A stretch of DNA of 64,000 nt, taken from assembly GCA_030068145.1 (NCBI GenBank), contig JAPJBO010000076.1, forward strand, positions 248,001-312,000, written 5' to 3'. The notes under the pieces were generated by a model. The model was not told the DNA's origin, searched no databases, and was given only the letters and a program-made list of their open reading frames with translations. Positions 1 through 8,733 of this stretch are shown one piece after another (within the stretch, counting starts at the first letter, position 1; each line of letters opens with the position of its first letter). This DNA is from Diplonema papillatum. Its lineage: Eukaryota > Euglenozoa > Diplonemea > Diplonemida > Diplonemidae. The position numbers and the translations under genes are program-made.

Positions 1-346
1 GCTGCACGACAGACGGAAGGTCACTGCAGCCGGATAGAGCCAGCGTGTCACCCGACAACGAGCGAAGTGCGGACAGGATGAGCCCCGGAAACCGCAGGTT
101 GCAGAACGAGTGGCAGAACGCGTCGGCGTCGGGGCAGGAGGACAAGGTCAGGTGGCCGGCCTCGATCCTGTCGACGACCGTCAGGAAGAACAGCAGCAGG
201 CCCTTCATGGACGCGCCGAAGTACGGGTGCGAGTCCTGCGTGGAGAGAAACTGCGCCATCCAGTCCGCCACGAGCGGCCTCCAAGCGCACGTCCCGTGGT
301 ACCACGTCACAGCGGCAAGCGAACAGCTTGCGGTGGCTCGCTCATC
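1..346 (-). CDS. Terminal exon (partial) of a pseudokinase-KEN gene: KEN (RNase L/IRE1 type) domain
   Basis: Seen: the minus strand is open from a CGCAG acceptor (exon base 346) to the window edge. The reading starts DERATAS, contains WYHGTCAW, VADWMAQF and YFGASMKGLL, and ends with FCNLRFPGLILSAL. Known family: KEN nuclease domains follow a kinase C-lobe and have a YDGSS..DLL..RN..H core and a YF..RFP.LL C-terminal helix. Spacing and hydrophobic positions agree with that plan. The core aspartate, the RN pair and the histidine needed for RNA cleavage are replaced here, so RNase activity is unlikely. The exon joins in phase 0 to the exon at 2334-2490, giving FVRAVH/DERA where the family has FL.DVSDR. 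The 3' end lies outside the window. Alternative: an unrelated all-alpha exon. The KEN call rests mainly on the upstream exon. Confidence 0.5.
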
Positions 347-539
347 CTGCGGTTATTGCGAGGGGTAAAAATTGTGGTGTAATGTTCGAACAGAACACAG
401 CCTCCTCATGATTGACGCTAGCATCAAGTCTTCTTCGAAGGAGATGATACACGGTGTGCTTCAGCACTGGGTGCGAGTTTGAAATCCGGTGTGCACATCC
501 AATGGGATCACGAATTGCGGCGGCGAGCGGTTGCCATTT
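347..539. other. Spacer, no gene recognised
   Basis: AT-rich spacer between the KEN exon and the 0.54-1.7 kb repeat block. I see no coding or RNA signal. Confidence 0.5.
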
Positions 540-1703
540 CCTCCACCATTTCATGTTTGTCAGCAAAAAAGGCAGGCGCTGCGTTTTGTTCGTGCACTTG
601 TATTCAGAGGAATTCACCAAAACACGCTGTGCCTGCGTCTTTTTAGCCCGCGCAATACATCGAAAGGGCAACAGATTGTTCGTTTTGTGTGTGCACTTGT
701 ATTCAGAGGAATTCACCAAAACACGCTGTGCCTACGTCTTTTTAGCCCGCGCAATACATCGAAAGGGCAACAGATTGTTCGTTTTGTTTGTGCGTATGTG
801 TTATCACCTGTATGGAAATTTCCACAGCACGTCACTTTTTGATAATTCCACCATTTCATGTTTTGTTTGTGCGTACGTGTGTAAACCCTGTTTTGAGTGA
901 TTTAACACAGCACGCTGCCATCCGACACTTTTTGATATAGACAAGCAAGCTTGTTACCATAAAAAAGGCAGGCGCTGCGTTTTGTTTGTGCACTTGTATT
1001 CACCCTGTGTCATTACACAGGTGAGGAATTCACCAAAACACGCTGTGCCTACGTCTTTTTAGCCCGCGCAATACATCGAAAGGGCAACAGATTGTTCGTT
1101 TTGTTTGTGCGTATGTGTTATCACCTGTATGGAAATTTCCACAGCACGTCACTTTTTGATAATTCCACCATTTCATGTTTTGTTTGTGCGTACGTGTGTA
1201 AACCCTGTTTTGAGTGATTTAACACAGCACGCTGCCATCCGACACTTTGTGATATAGACAAGCAAGCTTGTTACCATAAAAAAGGCAGGCGCTGCGTTTT
1301 GTTTGTGCGTATGTGTTATCACCTGTATGGAAATTTCCACAGCACGTCACTTTTTGATAATTCCACCACTTCATGTTTTGTTTGTGCGTACGTGTGTAAA
1401 CCCTGTTTTGAGTGATTTAACACAGCACGCTGCCATCCGACACTTTTTGATATAGACAAGCAAGCTTGTTACCATAAAAAAGGCAGGCGCTGCGTTTTGT
1501 TTGTGCACTTGTATTCACCCTGTGTCATTACACAGGTGAGGAATTCACCAAAACACGCTGTGCCTGCGCCTTTTTAGCCCGCGCAATACATCAAAAGGGC
1601 AACAGATTGTTCGGTTTGTTTGTGCGTATGTGATATCACCTGTATGGAAATTTCCACAGAACCGTCACTTTTTGATAATGACAACCGCGGTTGTTACTAT
1701 AAA
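540..1703 (+). repeat. Mosaic tandem array of family A repeat
   Basis: Two alternating modules recur three to four times. One runs from GGCAGGCGCTGCGTTTTG to CGAAAGGGCAACAGATTG; the other runs from TATCACCTGTATGGAAATTT to a TTTTTGATA hairpin end. The hairpin end has arms GACAAG/CTTGTTAC or GACAACC/GGTTGTTAC. Single copies related to the first module occur at 8540-8720, 16440-16550, 27640-27810 and 28100-28260. Confidence 0.85.
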
Positions 1704-2258
1704 ATACTGCTTCGACTCCGAATGGAAGGGGGGAAATATAGAGGTAAGGGCAAATACAATACAAACACAATCTGATTTGTTTTTCGCTTACACCACCGCC
1801 CCGTAGCCTGCTTCACCCACTCCACCGCGGCCTCCCTGCTCCACTTCATCCCTTTTTGTTCTTGAAAGTATGCCAATACTGCAGGGAATAGTTGACTAGA
1901 CCTCTTGAGTTTGTGCTGACCACGAATTGGGGAGTCGGGAGAACCTACAAAGCCAAAAGCAGGACCGACCCCCCCGTTCGTGAGAAAAAGCGAAGAATAA
2001 AAACACCTTCTTTTTTCTATCTATCTTTGTCAAGAGCTGCAACTCAACTATTCTTCGCTTACACCACCATGTGTTGTTTTCTCACTCAGGATTTTTTGAC
2101 CTGTTGTGTTTGTGTGATTTGTCGTGTAGGGGTAGACCCGCATGACCTCACGTCCGTTCAACACGTGGTTCGGTAGTTACAGCACTTGGGATCCCTTCGG
2201 TTCTTTGTCGGGCAGCATCGTCGAGCATTTCCTTTCAAGTTGGCGCTTATGTAAAAAA
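1704..2258 (+). mobile_element. Dispersed element, long class (copy B1), interrupted
   Basis: The element starts ATACTGCTTCGACTCC and ends GGCGCTTATGTAAAAAA. It is split by a 256-bp insertion at 1798-2053. The sequence TTCGCTTACACCACC is present on both sides (1783-1797 and 2054-2068), as expected for a 15-bp target-site duplication. Related copies lie at 8267, 11078 (reverse), 16571 and 37756. Confidence 0.8.
1798..2053 (+). mobile_element. 256-bp insertion flanked by a 15-bp direct repeat
   Basis: It sits inside element B1 between two exact copies of TTCGCTTACACCACC. Duplication length and lack of terminal inverted repeats suggest a retroposed sequence. I see no second copy in the window and no coding capacity. 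Confidence 0.6.
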
Positions 2259-2333
2259 TATAGAACCAGAACACACCTGAAGCAGAGCACGGACGCCTCC
2301 CGTGCACACTATGGGGGTGTTTGCGGACAGAAA

Positions 2334-2490
2334 CACGTGCACAGCGCGGACGAAGGCAACCTTCTCGGCGACGGACCACCAGAACGGGTGGTGGCGCGCC
2401 TTCGAGAGCTCCAGGCGGGGTTTTTTCGCCTTTTCGCTGCTGGTCAGCCACAGGAGATCCTCGGCTTCCGGCGTGTTAATCAGGTCGTAT
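2334..2490 (-). CDS. Internal exon of the pseudokinase-KEN gene: end of kinase C-lobe and start of KEN
   Basis: Seen: the exon runs from a CTCCTCCCCGCAG acceptor to a CAC/GTGTTT donor and encodes about 52 residues. It begins YDLINTPEAEDLL and contains ARHHPFWWSVAEKVAFVRAV. Known family: IRE1 and RNase L proteins end the kinase domain with EA.DLI..ML....RP....L.HPFFWS..KRL.FL..VSDR, and HPFFWS marks the kinase-KEN junction. The match covers both sides of that junction. The exon starts with one base that completes a codon, so the preceding exon must end with two spare bases. The adjacent intron holds a dispersed element and an insertion flanked by direct repeats at 1704-2258. Confidence 0.6.
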
Positions 2491-2609
2491 CTGCGGGGAG
2501 GAGGGCGTGTTCCCATGTACCTCGCACCACATGGTCGATTGACACGTGGCGAGCGCGCGTGCCCGCCCCTTGATACACCGACCCCATATGGGTTTCTTCT
2601 TTCAATGCC

Positions 2610-2906
2610 CCAGGTACCTGGGAAGGCCTGCTACACGGGAGCCAAGCTTCACGTGTTCGGCGGTACTGCAGAGCCACGAGCCGACGAGTCAAGTGGCTAC
2701 CGATTTCCCAAACTAAAGCATCAAGGCTTGGCGCACCTTGGGGCTTGGCGCTCGTGCTGAACACAAGCTCGTCGAGACGGTCAGCCACAGGGCATAGCGG
2801 GCGGGGTTGTGGCACTGTGCTGCCTCCGACTCAAGCTTTGCAAGCTGTGGTTGACAGTCACGTTCCTGGACCAGGAGCGGCCTTTTTCTTCTTTCTTCTT
2901 CTTTTC
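2610..2906 (+). mobile_element. Retroposon family E, copy 1 (full length)
   Basis: The ~285-bp element runs from CCAGGTACCTGGGAAGGCC through GAGCCAAGCTTCACGTG to GGACCAGGAGCGGCC and a T/TTC-rich tail. Flanks carry a 16-bp target-site duplication (TTCTTCTTTCAAYGCC, one mismatch) at 2594-2609 and 2907-2922. No open frame or clear A/B-box promoter is visible. The GGCCTTTTT end could act as a Pol III terminator, but this is inference. Confidence 0.8.
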
Positions 2907-2990
2907 TTCTTCTTTCAACGCCTGACCCACTTCTTGATCCAGAGAGCCACACTTCAGACCACCAAGTCAAAGAGGGCACCTGTGGTCATC

Positions 2991-3345
2991 AAGACCTGAT
3001 TGCTGAAACGAAGATGTGTCACATTAACCAAAGCCAGATTCCCACACACACGCCGAGGGCCAAATTTTTGATCCGGATTCTGACTAAGGTATCTTGGTTT
3101 TGACCGGCCAATTGATTCTACCAGCCTGATGTGCTCCTGGGCATAGCCCCTTGTTCACGAACCCCAGCAACCGCAACTGAACTTGGAGCATGTGCTCAGA
3201 AAGATTGTGTTTGGTGACCTTTTGGAAGTGCTTTTTTAGCGTTTATTGTGGTTTAGAGGTTCGGTGTTTTAGGGTCTCCGGTTGACCATTGAGGCTGTGA
3301 GGCGGGTGGTATGAGGGTAGTAGGTATGCTTATACACTTTTACTA
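2991..3345. other. Spacer with a short dispersed motif
   Basis: No gene seen. It contains one copy of a recurrent motif, TCTCCGGTTGACCATTGAGG with a G-rich continuation (about 3275-3310). Relatives lie near 13655, 16980 and 62385. Confidence 0.5.
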
Positions 3346-3354
3346 CGGCTAGCC

Positions 3355-3470
3355 ATGTTTGTAAGTGTTGCGACCGACACCAAGAAGAAATTCGCTTTGA
3401 CTTTAGTCTTGGGCCCCCCACGCGCATGCATGTTGAGCAGGGGTTGCCATGCAGCTTGTATCTTGTATTT
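3355..3470. repeat. Dispersed repeat I, copy 1
   Basis: The stretch with GCGACCGACACCAAG, TTGGGCCCCCCACG and GTTGAGCAGGGGTTGCC recurs at 62560-62715 with insertions. No coding signal. Confidence 0.6.
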
Positions 3471-3774
3471 TTGGAAGAAGAATTGTGAAAACGGGTTTTT
3501 GCCTAGAGGCTCTTCGTGTTATTTTGCAAATGCTTTGAGCTATCTTTGTGTCTGTGCTTCCAGTCGTTTTCTTACCCATGGTGAAGTGCGCAAATGGTGT
3601 CAGCCGAAGCTGGTAAAGCTTCGGCGCGAATGCATGTCCAGGCGTTGGCCACCTGGGAGGAAAGCACACCAAACCAAATCTCCTGACCTGCTTTCGACCA
3701 GTTGCTCATTTCTACTGCGGGTTAGCGGGTTTGCAGGTTTGCCATGCGGAGAGCAGGGTAGCCCACATCCACTA

Positions 3775-4435
3775 ATACCTTCCCCAGATGGTACAGCGAC
3801 AGCACTCCCCCCGCAAGCATACTTACACATGACGTCAACAGGTGGTACACTAATACCTTCCCTAGATAGTATGCGACAGCACTCCCCCCGCAAGCATACT
3901 TACACATGACGTCAACAGGTGGTACACTAATACCTTCCCTAGACAGCACTCCCCCGGCAAAGCATACTTACACATGACGTCAACAGGTGGTACACTAATA
4001 CCTTCCCTAGATAGTATGCGACAGCACTCCCCCCGCAAGCATACTTACACATGACGTCAACAGGTGGTACACTAATACCTTCCCTAGATAGTATGCGACA
4101 GCACTCCCCCCGCAAGCATACTTACACATGACGTCAACAGGTGGTACACTAATACCTTCCCTAGACAGCACTCCCCCGGCAAAGCATACTTACACATGAC
4201 GTCAACAGGTGGTACACTAATACCTTCCCTAGATAGTATGCGACAGCACTCCCCCCGCAAGCATACTTACACATGACGTCAACAGGTGGTACACTAATAC
4301 CTTCCCTAGATAGTATGCGACAGCACTCCCCCCGCAAGCATACTTACACATGACGTCAACAGGTGGTACACTAATACCTTCCCTAGATAGTATGCGACAG
4401 CACTCCCCCCGCAAAGCATACTACATGACGTCAAC
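3775..4435 (+). repeat. ~75-bp minisatellite with TGACGTCA palindromes
   Basis: About nine units of GGTGGTACACTAATACCTTC, AGTATGCGACAGCACTC and GCATACTTACACATGACGTC. Every unit carries the 8-bp palindrome TGACGTCA, which is identical to the CRE/bZIP core. Some units lack the AGTATGCGA part, giving a two-length pattern. Confidence 0.9.
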
Positions 4436-4470
4436 GGAAGAACACCGACCATGCGGGACTCAATTCAGCA

Positions 4471-4636
4471 GTAAGAATGACTACTGCGGTAGTCATTCAG
4501 TAATAAGAATGACTACTGCAGCAGTCATTCTTACAGGTGAATGAGTCCACCTTAGTGGGAAGAAAACGTACTCTTACAAAGGAATTCCTTCACAAAATGC
4601 GGTGGTCACTAGTGACTAGTCATTATGACTAGTCAC
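4471..4636. repeat. Cluster of three perfect inverted repeats
   Basis: Arms are GAATGACTAC/GTAGTCATTC (4475-4484, 4489-4498), TAAGAATGACT/AGTCATTCTTA (4504-4514, 4523-4533) and GTGACTAGTCAT/ATGACTAGTCAC (4612-4623, 4625-4636). They follow the TGACGTCA minisatellite directly. Confidence 0.85.
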
Positions 4637-4642
4637 GTCAAA

Positions 4643-4870
4643 TCAGTAGTAAGCACGACTAGTGCACCGTGTATGCATAGCCGCGCCATCCCCCGCACCC
4701 ACTTCCGCATACCTCGCATCTACCGTCCGGGCGCGCAGAGTACGGTCAGCACTCTTCATCACCGAGGCGAGTTCTTCCTCGCTAATCCTCGCAGCCTCGA
4801 CGATCTCAAGGTGGCGACTCGCATGTCCTGGCCGCCGGTCGGTTCGCTTTCGTTGCCTCGGCGGCTGTGA
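4643..4870 (-). pseudogene. Possible coding relic, unknown
   Basis: The minus frame contains RHLEIVEAARISEEELASVM and a charged helix-like continuation. This looks more protein-like than its surroundings, but no splice signals or start are evident and I do not recognise it. It lies within an intron of the pseudokinase-KEN gene model. Confidence 0.25.
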
Positions 4871-5057
4871 GGGTTTTAGCCTTTTCTTCAAAGTGCAAGT
4901 TCCCCTCGGGATCCAGGGGTTCATGGTCTCCGGGTGACCATGTTGTCGTAAAGGTTCCTTTAAGGTATCGTATGATAGTGTGCGTATCGTATCTGCTGTA
5001 GATGTACGTGTGCGGCTCCGCCCATACAGGCGTACATCTATGGCTAGAGGGGGAGAA

Positions 5058-5340
5058 GAAGAAGAAAAAGAAGAAAAAGGCCGCTCCTGGTCCAGGCACG
5101 TCCACAGCTTGCAAAGCTTGAGTCGGAGGCAGCACAGTGCCACAACCCCGTCCGCTCTGCCCTGCGGCTGACCGTCTCGACGAGCTTGTGTTCAGCGCGA
5201 GCGCCAAGCCCCAAGGTGCGCCAAGCCTTGATGCTTTAGTTTGGGAAATCGGTAGCCACTTGACCCGTAGGCCCGTGGCTCTGCAGTACCGCCGAACACG
5301 TGAAGCTTGGCTCCCGTGTAGCAGGCTTTCCCTGGTACCC
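5058..5340 (-). mobile_element. Retroposon family E, copy 2
   Basis: A reverse-oriented 283-bp copy starting (in plus coordinates) with an AAG-rich tract and GGCCGCTCCTGGTCC. The 12-bp AGAGGGGGAGAA flanks it exactly at 5046-5057 and 5341-5352. The same 12-mer occurs once in uninterrupted short-class elements, which proves the duplication arose on insertion. Confidence 0.9.
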
Positions 5341-5388
5341 AGAGGGGGAGAAAACAATACAAAGAGGGTCTTTTTTGTTGAACGCTGA

Positions 5389-5667
5389 CAGTGCGCGCGC
5401 GATCAGCCGGCTTGCCAGCTGATTAAATTTCGAGCCCTTTTTTTACCGGCAGACTCGTACAAAATCAGCCGATTTTCAACGGGTGTAAGCTTTGGCTATG
5501 CCGCCCATGGAGCGGAATCAGCTCGTAGCACCGGCAACATGTTGTCGTAAACCCCTTCTGATCGGCAGACCTCCAAAAAATCAGCCGGCTGATTATCAGC
5601 CGGTCAGTTTTTCAAGAACAGTTTTTCCGGCTGAAATCGGCCGCTTTTTCCCTTAGCGCGAACACTG
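5389..5667. mobile_element. hAT-type MITE (279 bp)
   Basis: Termini are CAGTGCGCGCGC (left) and the complement of CAGTGTTCGCGC (right), so the TIR is CAGTGNNCGCGC. The 8-bp target-site duplication is AACGCTGA/AACGCTTA (5381-5388, 5668-5675, one mismatch). CAGTG ends plus 8-bp duplications are the hallmark of the hAT superfamily. The interior is rich in AATCAGCCGG and its complement. A relic of its interior lies at 61990-62075. Confidence 0.85.
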
Positions 5668-5694
5668 AACGCTTACGCCCGCCACTAAATTCAC

Positions 5695-5945
5695 CTGTGT
5701 TTCGTGTGGGCTACAGCACATTTACCTCCTTTGATCTTTCGCAACTGGCAGTCACCTTCTCAAGCATTGCCTTCTCAAGCATTTCCTACAAAGCAGGTGC
5801 TTATATAATAAAATCCTCACTCCTATGCTTGTGTCTGTCTCTCTCGTCCACCGCTCCTGCCCTGCTTGCTGCGCGCCGTATGGTTGGAGCAAAAGGTGAA
5901 GCCAGAAAGCTGCTAATCTTGCTGCTGACCACATGAAGTGGTGCC
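5695..5945. repeat. Segmental duplication, copy 1
   Basis: The end of element C1 plus about 120 bp of unique flank (ATCCTCACTCCTATGCTT to GACCACATGAAGTGGTGC) recurs at 7715-7893 with about 10 percent change. Both strands keep short open frames across it, but I cannot identify a protein. Confidence 0.8.
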
Positions 5946-6090
5946 ACAGGAACTCCGAAGAAAAAATGAAGCAAGCGGGAAGGGAGGGAGGGAGGAAGCA
6001 AGCTACTTTGTTTCTCTGGACGGATTGGAGCGGCAAACCTGTCGTTCGGATTACTATTAGTCTTCAAAGAAGTTTCTTTTCCTACCGAAA

Positions 6091-6313
6091 ATACTCGAGG
6101 GACTGCCTTGTGCTCATTTCGAAGGAGGCTAGAGGGGGAGAAAACAATACAGGGTCTTTTTTGTTGAACGCTTACGCCCGCCACTAAACCCAGATTTACC
6201 TGTGTTTCGTGTGGGCTACAGCACATTTTCTAACCTCCTTTGTTTACCTCCTTTGATCTATCGCAACTGGCAGTCTCCTCAAGCATTTCCTACAAAGCAG
6301 GTGCTTATACAAA
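6091..6313 (+). mobile_element. Dispersed element, short class (copy C2)
   Basis: Complete copy: it begins ATACTCGAGGGACTGCC, contains GCTTACGCCCGCCACTAAAC and GTGTTTCGTGTGGGCTACAG, and ends CAAAGCAGGTGCTTATACAA. It is joined head-to-tail to copy C3 with no spacer. Confidence 0.85.
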
Positions 6314-6533
6314 ATACTCGAGGGGCTGCCTTGTGCTTACTTCGAAGGAGGCTAGAGGGGGAGAAACAATACAACTACAAAATGGGTCTTTTTTGTTGAA
6401 CGCTTACGCCCGCCACTAAACCCAGATTCACCTGTGTTTCGTGTGGGCTACAGCACATTACCTCCTTTGATCTTTTGCAGCTGGCAGCCTCCTCAAGTAT
6501 TTTCTACAAAGCAGGTGCTTATACAAAAAAAAA
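6314..6533 (+). mobile_element. Dispersed element, short class (copy C3)
   Basis: Complete copy in direct tandem with C2, ending in an A9 run five bases before the predicted donor of the 6542-6625 exon. Confidence 0.85.
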
Positions 6534-6541
6534 TCGTGTAC

Positions 6542-6625
6542 CTGGCGATCGGTTGCCGAGCTGAAGGGCTGAGCGCCCCCGAAATTCAACATGAACCGAA
6601 TGATGTCGCACAGCTGCTGGGAGTC
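6542..6625 (-). CDS. Probable internal exon of the pseudokinase-KEN gene: kinase subdomain IX
   Basis: Seen: an 84-bp minus-strand exon lies between a CGCACACAG acceptor and a CAG/GTACAC donor. It encodes 28 residues starting DSQQLCDIIRFMLNFGGAQPF. In kinases the segment after the activation loop reads D.FSLGC.LY.LL.GG.PF, and the fit in length and pattern is good. The exon follows the phase-0 donor of the 8734-9455 exon correctly. It ends in phase 0, whereas the 2334-2490 exon needs two leading bases. A small exon (length 2 mod 3, perhaps 5-10 codons) is therefore missing from my model, or the gene is damaged. The donor abuts the tail of a dispersed element (6314-6533). Confidence 0.45.
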
Positions 6626-7500
6626 CTGTGTGCGGGGGGAGAAAGACGTATGTGAGAGAAGTGACTTGCTGGCCGTCGGAACAACACCCAAGTCGTTGAG
6701 ATCATAGTTTAAAGTTTGGGTAAGGTGCCTTAGGGGACTAGTCCCAATGTGAAATGTGCCCTTAGGGGACTAGTCCCACTTGGAAATTGTTACCTTGACT
6801 TTGTCAGGGAAATGCACTTCGCAAATTTTGAGCAAACTTTGGACATATCTATTTTTTCCAGATTTTTGCCGATTTTTCCAGATTTTGGCCATTTTGGCCA
6901 ATTTGACCGATTGTTCCAGATTTTAAAGTTTAGACATGCCTCTTGAGCATGTTTGACGCCGGCTTCAATAAACGCAAACCCGAGTGTAAGCGAACATGGA
7001 GGCAGAAACTCTTGAGGTGTTTTGTGTTTCCGACGATCCCGAATGGGCGTACAGATTGGTGTCTTTCGACCTTTTGTGTGTTTGTGAAGTTCAGCTTAGT
7101 GCGTGCTTGTGGTGATCGGTGGGGTTCCCAGAAGAAATGTTTTGTTTTATCGTATCTTCGAGCTAGACTTGATCGTGCATTAGCCAAGTGGCCCATTCTG
7201 TTGCTTTTCCGCTGGGCTCCTGAGAGCAGACTCGCGCGCAAACAGATATTATGACTGCTGTGTTGCGGGCTGAAATTTCATCCAAGAATTTGTCTGTGGG
7301 TTACATCACTCTGTCCATCATTGACTCCATGTCCAAAAAAGTTTTTTTTTTTTTCCCCCCGCGGTTTTTCGTCTGTGAGCTTGTTGCCGTTCACTGAGGG
7401 AACTGGCACATCGGATCGCAGCAGGGCTTTGATTTCAATTCGGACCAAACAGCTGACGACCGTCGAAGACACCGTGTCAATTCTGTCAGGTCAATGCATC
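6626..7500. other. Intron sequence, no feature recognised
   Basis: It holds short local duplications (CTTAGGGGACTAGTCCCA twice near 6729 and 6760; TTTTTCCAGATTTT near 6850) and a T/C homopolymer run at 7340-7360. No coding frame, RNA gene or mobile element is convincing. Confidence 0.5.
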
Positions 7501-7504
7501 CACA

Positions 7505-7755
7505 GCGCCCGCCACTATTCCCAGATTTATCAGTGTCAGCACATTTACCTCCTTTGAGATTGGAATATTGCTGCCGTAGTGGGGACGTCCTGTGAGATTT
7601 CGCAACTGGCAGTCGGCAGGACGGTGGCCATGGAAGTCGGCATCCGATAATGAGTGTGTAACAACTCACCTGCCGAATGCACCGGTCCCGAAAATGGATG
7701 ATGCACAAGCGATCCACCAAGTATTTCCTACAAAGCAAGGTGCATATATAATAAA
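7505..7755 (+). mobile_element. Dispersed element, short class (copy C4, diverged)
   Basis: Contains CGCCCGCCACTATTCCCAG, CAGCACATTTACCTCCTTTG and CCTACAAAGCAAGGTGCATA, with about 100 bp of extra internal sequence. Confidence 0.65.
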
Positions 7756-7893
7756 ATCCTCACTCCTATGCTTATGGCTGTCACTCTCGTCCACTGCTCC
7801 TGCTCTGCTTGCCGCGCTCCGTATGGTTGGAGTAAAAGGTGAAGCCAGAAAGCTGCTAATCGTGCTGCTGACCACATGAAGTGGTGCAACTTT
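7715..7893. repeat. Segmental duplication, copy 2
   Basis: Matches 5770-5945, including the hairpin end of the short-class element. See the entry at 5695. Confidence 0.8.
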
Positions 7894-8155
7894 CTTTTCC
7901 TACCAAAAGCAGGGCAACTCCTGCTCAACTTGTAAGACGTGGGGAGCCCAAGAGCACTCACCTACTATCCTGGCGAACTTGGTGTCGGTCACAAATTGTT
8001 TCGAACCTGACTCGCCTAAGCGAGCAAGTAAGGTATACACGAAAGAAGCCATGCATGCCCCCCCAAACCCACCCAGTACGTACTAGCTTTAAAAGAACCC
8101 ATTCGACCAAGGTCACCCGGAGACTCTAAAATTCAGGATTCTCAAGCGAACTATA
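7894..8155. other. Intron sequence, no feature recognised
   Basis: I see no gene, RNA or repeat signal here. Confidence 0.5.
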
Positions 8156-8266
8156 CTATTTGTTTGTGCGCACTAGCGGCTTTTCACCTGATTTGGTGAG
8201 TTGCTTTTAGTACGCTGCCAACCACTAATTTTTAGTACCAACAATGCATTGTTGGTACTAAAAATG
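8156..8266 (+). repeat. Family A-related element ending in a 36-bp perfect palindrome
   Basis: GTTTGTGCGCACTAGCGGC to a palindrome at 8229-8264 with half-site TTTTTAGTACCAACAATG. A near-identical copy sits at 47485-47590 but is cut at the palindrome centre. A diverged copy sits at 31525-31660. Confidence 0.8.
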
Positions 8267-8478
8267 TTTTGTTCTTCGCTTACACCACCGTGTGTTGTTT
8301 TCTCACTCAGGACTTTGACCTGTTGTGTTTGTGTGATTTGTCGTGTAGGAGTAGACCCGCATGACCTCACGTCCGTTCAACACGTGGTTCGGTAGTTACA
8401 GCACTTGGGATCCCTTCGGTTCTTTGTCGGGCAGCATCGTCGAGCATTTCCTTTCAAGCTGGTGCTTATGTAAAAAAT
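8267..8478 (+). mobile_element. Dispersed element, long class (copy B2, 5'-truncated)
   Basis: Lacks the ATACTCGA start. Contains CTCACTCAGGACTTTGACC, GACCTCACGTCCGTTCAAC and the GGTGCTTATGTAAAAAA end. Confidence 0.8.
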
Positions 8479-8539
8479 AGGGTTTCGAGAAAGGGGGCAG
8501 ATGATATCTTTTGACTCTCGACGGGCACGTCTTGCGGGC

Positions 8540-8725
8540 ACTCAGGCACGGCGAGAAGCAAAAAAGACAGGCGCTTCGTTTTGTTTGTGCGTGCCGGTTG
8601 ATCGTTTTCCCACTTGTATTTACCCTGTGTGTATTCAGTCTGATCAACCACCAAAACACGCCGCCTACGTCTTTTTAGCCTGCACAATACATTGAAGGGC
8701 AACCCACAGGATTGTTAGTACTAAA
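8540..8725 (+). repeat. Family A repeat, single copy
   Basis: GACAGGCGCTTCGTTTTG to TGAAGGGCAACCC with internal inverted GGTTGATC/GATCAACC. It ends beside the donor of the pseudokinase exon. Confidence 0.75.
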
Positions 8726-8733
8726 AATCATAC

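Larger units (their letters stand above)
5040..5812 (+). mobile_element. Dispersed element, short class (copy C1), with two nested insertions
   Basis: Pieces at 5040-5057, 5341-5388 and 5668-5812 together give one short-class element, from GGCTAGAGGGGGAGAA to AAAGCAGGTGCTTATATAAT. It is interrupted by a family E retroposon (5058-5340) and a hAT-type MITE (5389-5667), each with its own target duplication. The order of insertion can therefore be read directly. Confidence 0.85.

Noticed and set aside
1801..1812. Dinoflagellate spliced-leader-like CCGTAGCC
   Set aside because: Only eight bases match; the rest of the leader and a donor are missing.
5697..5936. Conserved small proteins in the duplicated 5.7/7.7-kb segment
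   Set aside because: Both copies keep short open frames, but similarity is explained by recent DNA duplication and no frame looks selected over the others.
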